From Thermoplasmata archaeon (GTDB lineage: Archaea; Thermoplasmatota; Thermoplasmata; Thermoplasmatales; Thermoplasmataceae): 6,990 bases of DNA. Under the pieces are notes generated by a model, which saw only the letters and a program-made list of their open reading frames with translations, ran no database searches and was not told the origin of the DNA. Position numbers and translations under genes: made by a program. The stretch is from positions 1-6,990 of the forward strand of contig JAJZKX010000092.1 in assembly GCA_021850745.1 (NCBI GenBank), written 5' to 3'. Of this stretch, positions 5,611 through 6,990 are shown piece by piece; position 1 is the first letter of the stretch; each line of letters starts with the position of its first letter.

Positions 5611-5616
5611 ACTTCA

Positions 5617-6717
5617 ATGGATAATACACAATCGCCGCAAGTTGACGAACGGATCAGGTATGTTGCTGACGCAGTCAAGTCCAGGTTCAACATTTATGAG
5701 GCGTTGGCAGAGCCAAACCTCCTGAGGTTCTATTTTCTGGAATCCGAAAATCCAGACTTTGGCAAGGCGTTTGAAAGCTTAAGATTGGAGCTTATCCCGA
5801 AAGGGTATGTGCCATTCATTGAGAAAGGAGCCGAAAATTTCATAGGCGTTACATTTGCCCAGAAAAAAAAATATGCCCCGGTTTACGTCAATATAATAAT
5901 GCTGGCACTCACCATTATTTCTACAGTATATGCAGGATACCTCTATTCCCAGAATTATGTTACAGCGGGACCGGATATAGTTGGCAGAACACTGGCATTC
6001 AGCCTCATATTTTTTTCACTGCCTCTTCTTACGATTCTGGGCATTCATGAACTTGGCCACTTCGTGGTTGCAAAGAAACTCAAGGTCAAGGCTTCACTTC
6101 CGTTTTTTATACCATTCATTCCCATTGGCGCATCGATTGGGACATTTGGCGCCTTCATTTCCCTGCGTGATCCGATACCGAACAAGAGGGCCATGACTGA
6201 AATCGGTGCTGCTGGCCCAATAGCTGGATTCCTTGCGGCAATTCCCCTAATGTTCATTGCAAACCATCTTCAAGAGGTATTCATACCTGTGAAGCATATT
6301 ATACCTTTTTACCTCAATTTTCCTTTTATTTACAACATCTTTTCAACGAGTATTCCCGCATCGCAGCATCACGTCCTATTTCCAATGGTAATTTCGGTAT
6401 GGGTAGGAATATTCGCCACGGCAATCAACCTGATGCCGGTTGGCCAGCTTGACGGCGGGCATGTTATTCGTGGCTTGCTGGGCAGCAAGGCAAAGTATGC
6501 AAGCTACTTCTTCTTTCTGGTAATGATATTCCTTGGCCTTTATTTCAATTACCTGGGATGGCTGCTTCTGGCAATGCTCATAGTATTCATTGGAATAACG
6601 CATCCTCCCGCGCTTGATGACTATAGCAAACTCTCCAGGAAGGATATTGCCATCGGCGTTGCCGCCATTGCAATGTTCATCCTGTGTTTCACCGCCAATC
6701 CTTTTATCTATCCATAG
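5617..6717 (+). CDS. M50 family (site-2 protease-like) intramembrane zinc metalloprotease
   Basis: This is a 366-residue membrane protein. Residues 1-85 form a soluble, probably cytoplasmic domain (FNIYEALAEPNLLRFYF; GYVPFIEKGAENFIGVTFA) of the type seen in archaeal, cyanobacterial and plant EGY-like members. Membrane segments follow at about 90-110, 124-150, 160-181, 193-216, 253-275, 296-328 (probably two) and 343-362. The zinc-binding HELGH is at 144-148 inside a membrane helix, and the third ligand is expected to be D279 in NLMPVGQLDGGH (271-282). The conserved GAFISLRDPIPNKRA stretch (178-192) precedes GAAGPIAG. These enzymes cut transmembrane helices, often to release membrane-tethered regulators, but the substrate here is unknown and none is encoded nearby. 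There is no PDZ domain. All catalytic residues are present. The frame ends with TAG. Confidence 0.93.
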   Translation: MDNTQSPQVDERIRYVADAVKSRFNIYEALAEPNLLRFYFLESENPDFGKAFESLRLELIPKGYVPFIEKGAENFIGVTFAQKKKYAPVYVNIIMLALTIISTVYAGYLYSQNYVTAGPDIVGRTLAFSLIFFSLPLLTILGIHELGHFVVAKKLKVKASLPFFIPFIPIGASIGTFGAFISLRDPIPNKRAMTEIGAAGPIAGFLAAIPLMFIANHLQEVFIPVKHIIPFYLNFPFIYNIFSTSIPASQHHVLFPMVISVWVGIFATAINLMPVGQLDGGHVIRGLLGSKAKYASYFFFLVMIFLGLYFNYLGWLLLAMLIVFIGITHPPALDDYSKLSRKDIAIGVAAIAMFILCFTANPFIYP

Positions 6718-6752
6718 AAACGGCGGTTGCAATTTCCATAGACCCCACGATT

Positions 6753-6760
6753 CATTAAAA
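6753..6760 (+). promoter_or_regulatory. TATA-like box for the NurA-domain gene
   Basis: CATTAAAA occupies -32 to -25 relative to ATG 6785, with TTTAAA (6765-6770) just downstream. The ATG has no Shine-Dalgarno sequence, so the transcript is probably leaderless. Confidence 0.45.
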
Positions 6761-6784
6761 AAGCTTTAAAGTCAGTTCCGCTTA

Positions 6785-6990
6785 ATGATATCATTGGCAA
6801 ATTACTACTCTGAATATATTGGATACCTTAAAGAAAACCGTGAAAAGATCAGGGACGCCCTGGTTATACCTGAAAACTCCAGTAGGGCTGAACTTTATGC
6901 GGGGTTAATGGATGGAAACTTTTTTCACCTGCCTGGACCGGTCAAGCCAGAAGCCGTGGTATCTGCAACCGACGGTTCTGAATTCATACG
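6785..6990 (+). CDS. nurA: NurA-domain nuclease, N-terminal fragment cut by the window edge
   Basis: The frame opens at ATG 6785 and stays open to the last base, giving 68 complete residues plus a partial codon. The diagnostic part is AVVSATDGSEF at 57-67: D63-G64-S65 on a hydrophobic strand is the first catalytic Asp motif of NurA nucleases, reached as usual after an N-terminal helical region (SEYIGYLKENREKIRDAL). NurA is a 5'-3' exonuclease that works with the HerA helicase in DNA end resection, often in an operon with mre11 and rad50; those genes would lie beyond the window, so I cannot confirm this. The start is supported by a TATA-like box 25-32 bases upstream. The assignment rests on one motif and on context, so it is less secure than those of the complete genes. 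Confidence 0.65.
   Translation, partial: MISLANYYSEYIGYLKENREKIRDALVIPENSSRAELYAGLMDGNFFHLPGPVKPEAVVSATDGSEFI

Larger units (their letters stand above)
5123..5616. other. 494-base interval without a defensible gene, rich in inverted repeats
   Basis: No plus-strand frame here is longer than a handful of codons after an ATG. The longest minus-strand frame (5377-5147, TTG start, 76 codons) has unusual composition compared with neighbours: it is rich in Ser and His, has two Cys, few Lys, CGC/CGT outnumber AGA, and CAA is the only Gln codon. I do not call it a gene. The interval instead holds several perfect inverted repeats, listed separately, TATA-like boxes near 5379-5388 and 5459-5465, and the apparent leader of the M50 protease gene. 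It has no tRNA T-loop sequence and no recognisable SRP or RNase P RNA core. Confidence 0.6.

Noticed and set aside
6376..6732. 118-codon minus-strand frame over the M50 gene end
   Set aside because: It is antisense to conserved membrane segments and the catalytic LDGG motif; it shows no family features of its own.
1..6990. CRISPR array, insertion sequence, toxin-antitoxin pair or defence island
   Set aside because: I saw no regularly spaced direct repeats, transposase motifs, terminal inverted repeats or known defence domains; the genes are ordinary archaeal housekeeping families.

Overview
The window looks like core chromosome of a thermoplasmatal (Euryarchaeota, Thermoplasmata) archaeon. 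Three things point there. Several genes start at an ATG placed about 25-30 bases downstream of a TATA-like box with no Shine-Dalgarno sequence, which suggests leaderless transcripts. AGG/AGA dominate among arginine codons. The gene set includes an archaeal HTH regulator family, ThpR, a NurA-type nuclease and a PDZ-bearing M61 peptidase. The species cannot be named from this sequence. There is no rRNA, tRNA, insertion sequence, phage gene or CRISPR array.

Layout, left to right. Positions 1-1542 (+) hold the C-terminal 513 residues of an M61 peptidase. Positions 1673-3273 (+) hold a two-gene unit with a 4-base stop/start overlap: a conserved archaeal HTH regulator, then an unrecognised protein with a weak TraB/PrgY-like layout. 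Next comes the minus-strand pair gcvH-rlmE (4219-3257), with zero bases between the two genes. It is divergent from thpR (4269-4802, +), and a 49-base AT-rich spacer between gcvH and thpR carries the TATA signal. A small minus-strand protein with winged-helix character (5122-4790) converges on thpR. Positions 5123-5616 contain no gene I can defend but are rich in inverted repeats. After them come an M50 site-2-type membrane protease (5617-6717, +) and the first 68 codons of a NurA-domain protein (6785 onward, +).

The genes do not form one pathway. They are short housekeeping units: proteolysis (M61, M50), RNA modification and RNA end chemistry (RlmE-like, ThpR), lipoyl-linked one-carbon metabolism (GcvH), DNA end processing (NurA) and regulation (HTH). 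Two convergent gene pairs overlap at their 3' ends, by 17 and 13 bases.

I found no clear new multi-gene defence or metabolic system. The stretches most worth a second look are the hairpin-rich 5123-5616 interval, an in-frame amber codon at 5147-5149 that separates an upstream open frame from the small winged-helix gene, and the unassigned gene at 2620-3273 coupled to the HTH regulator.
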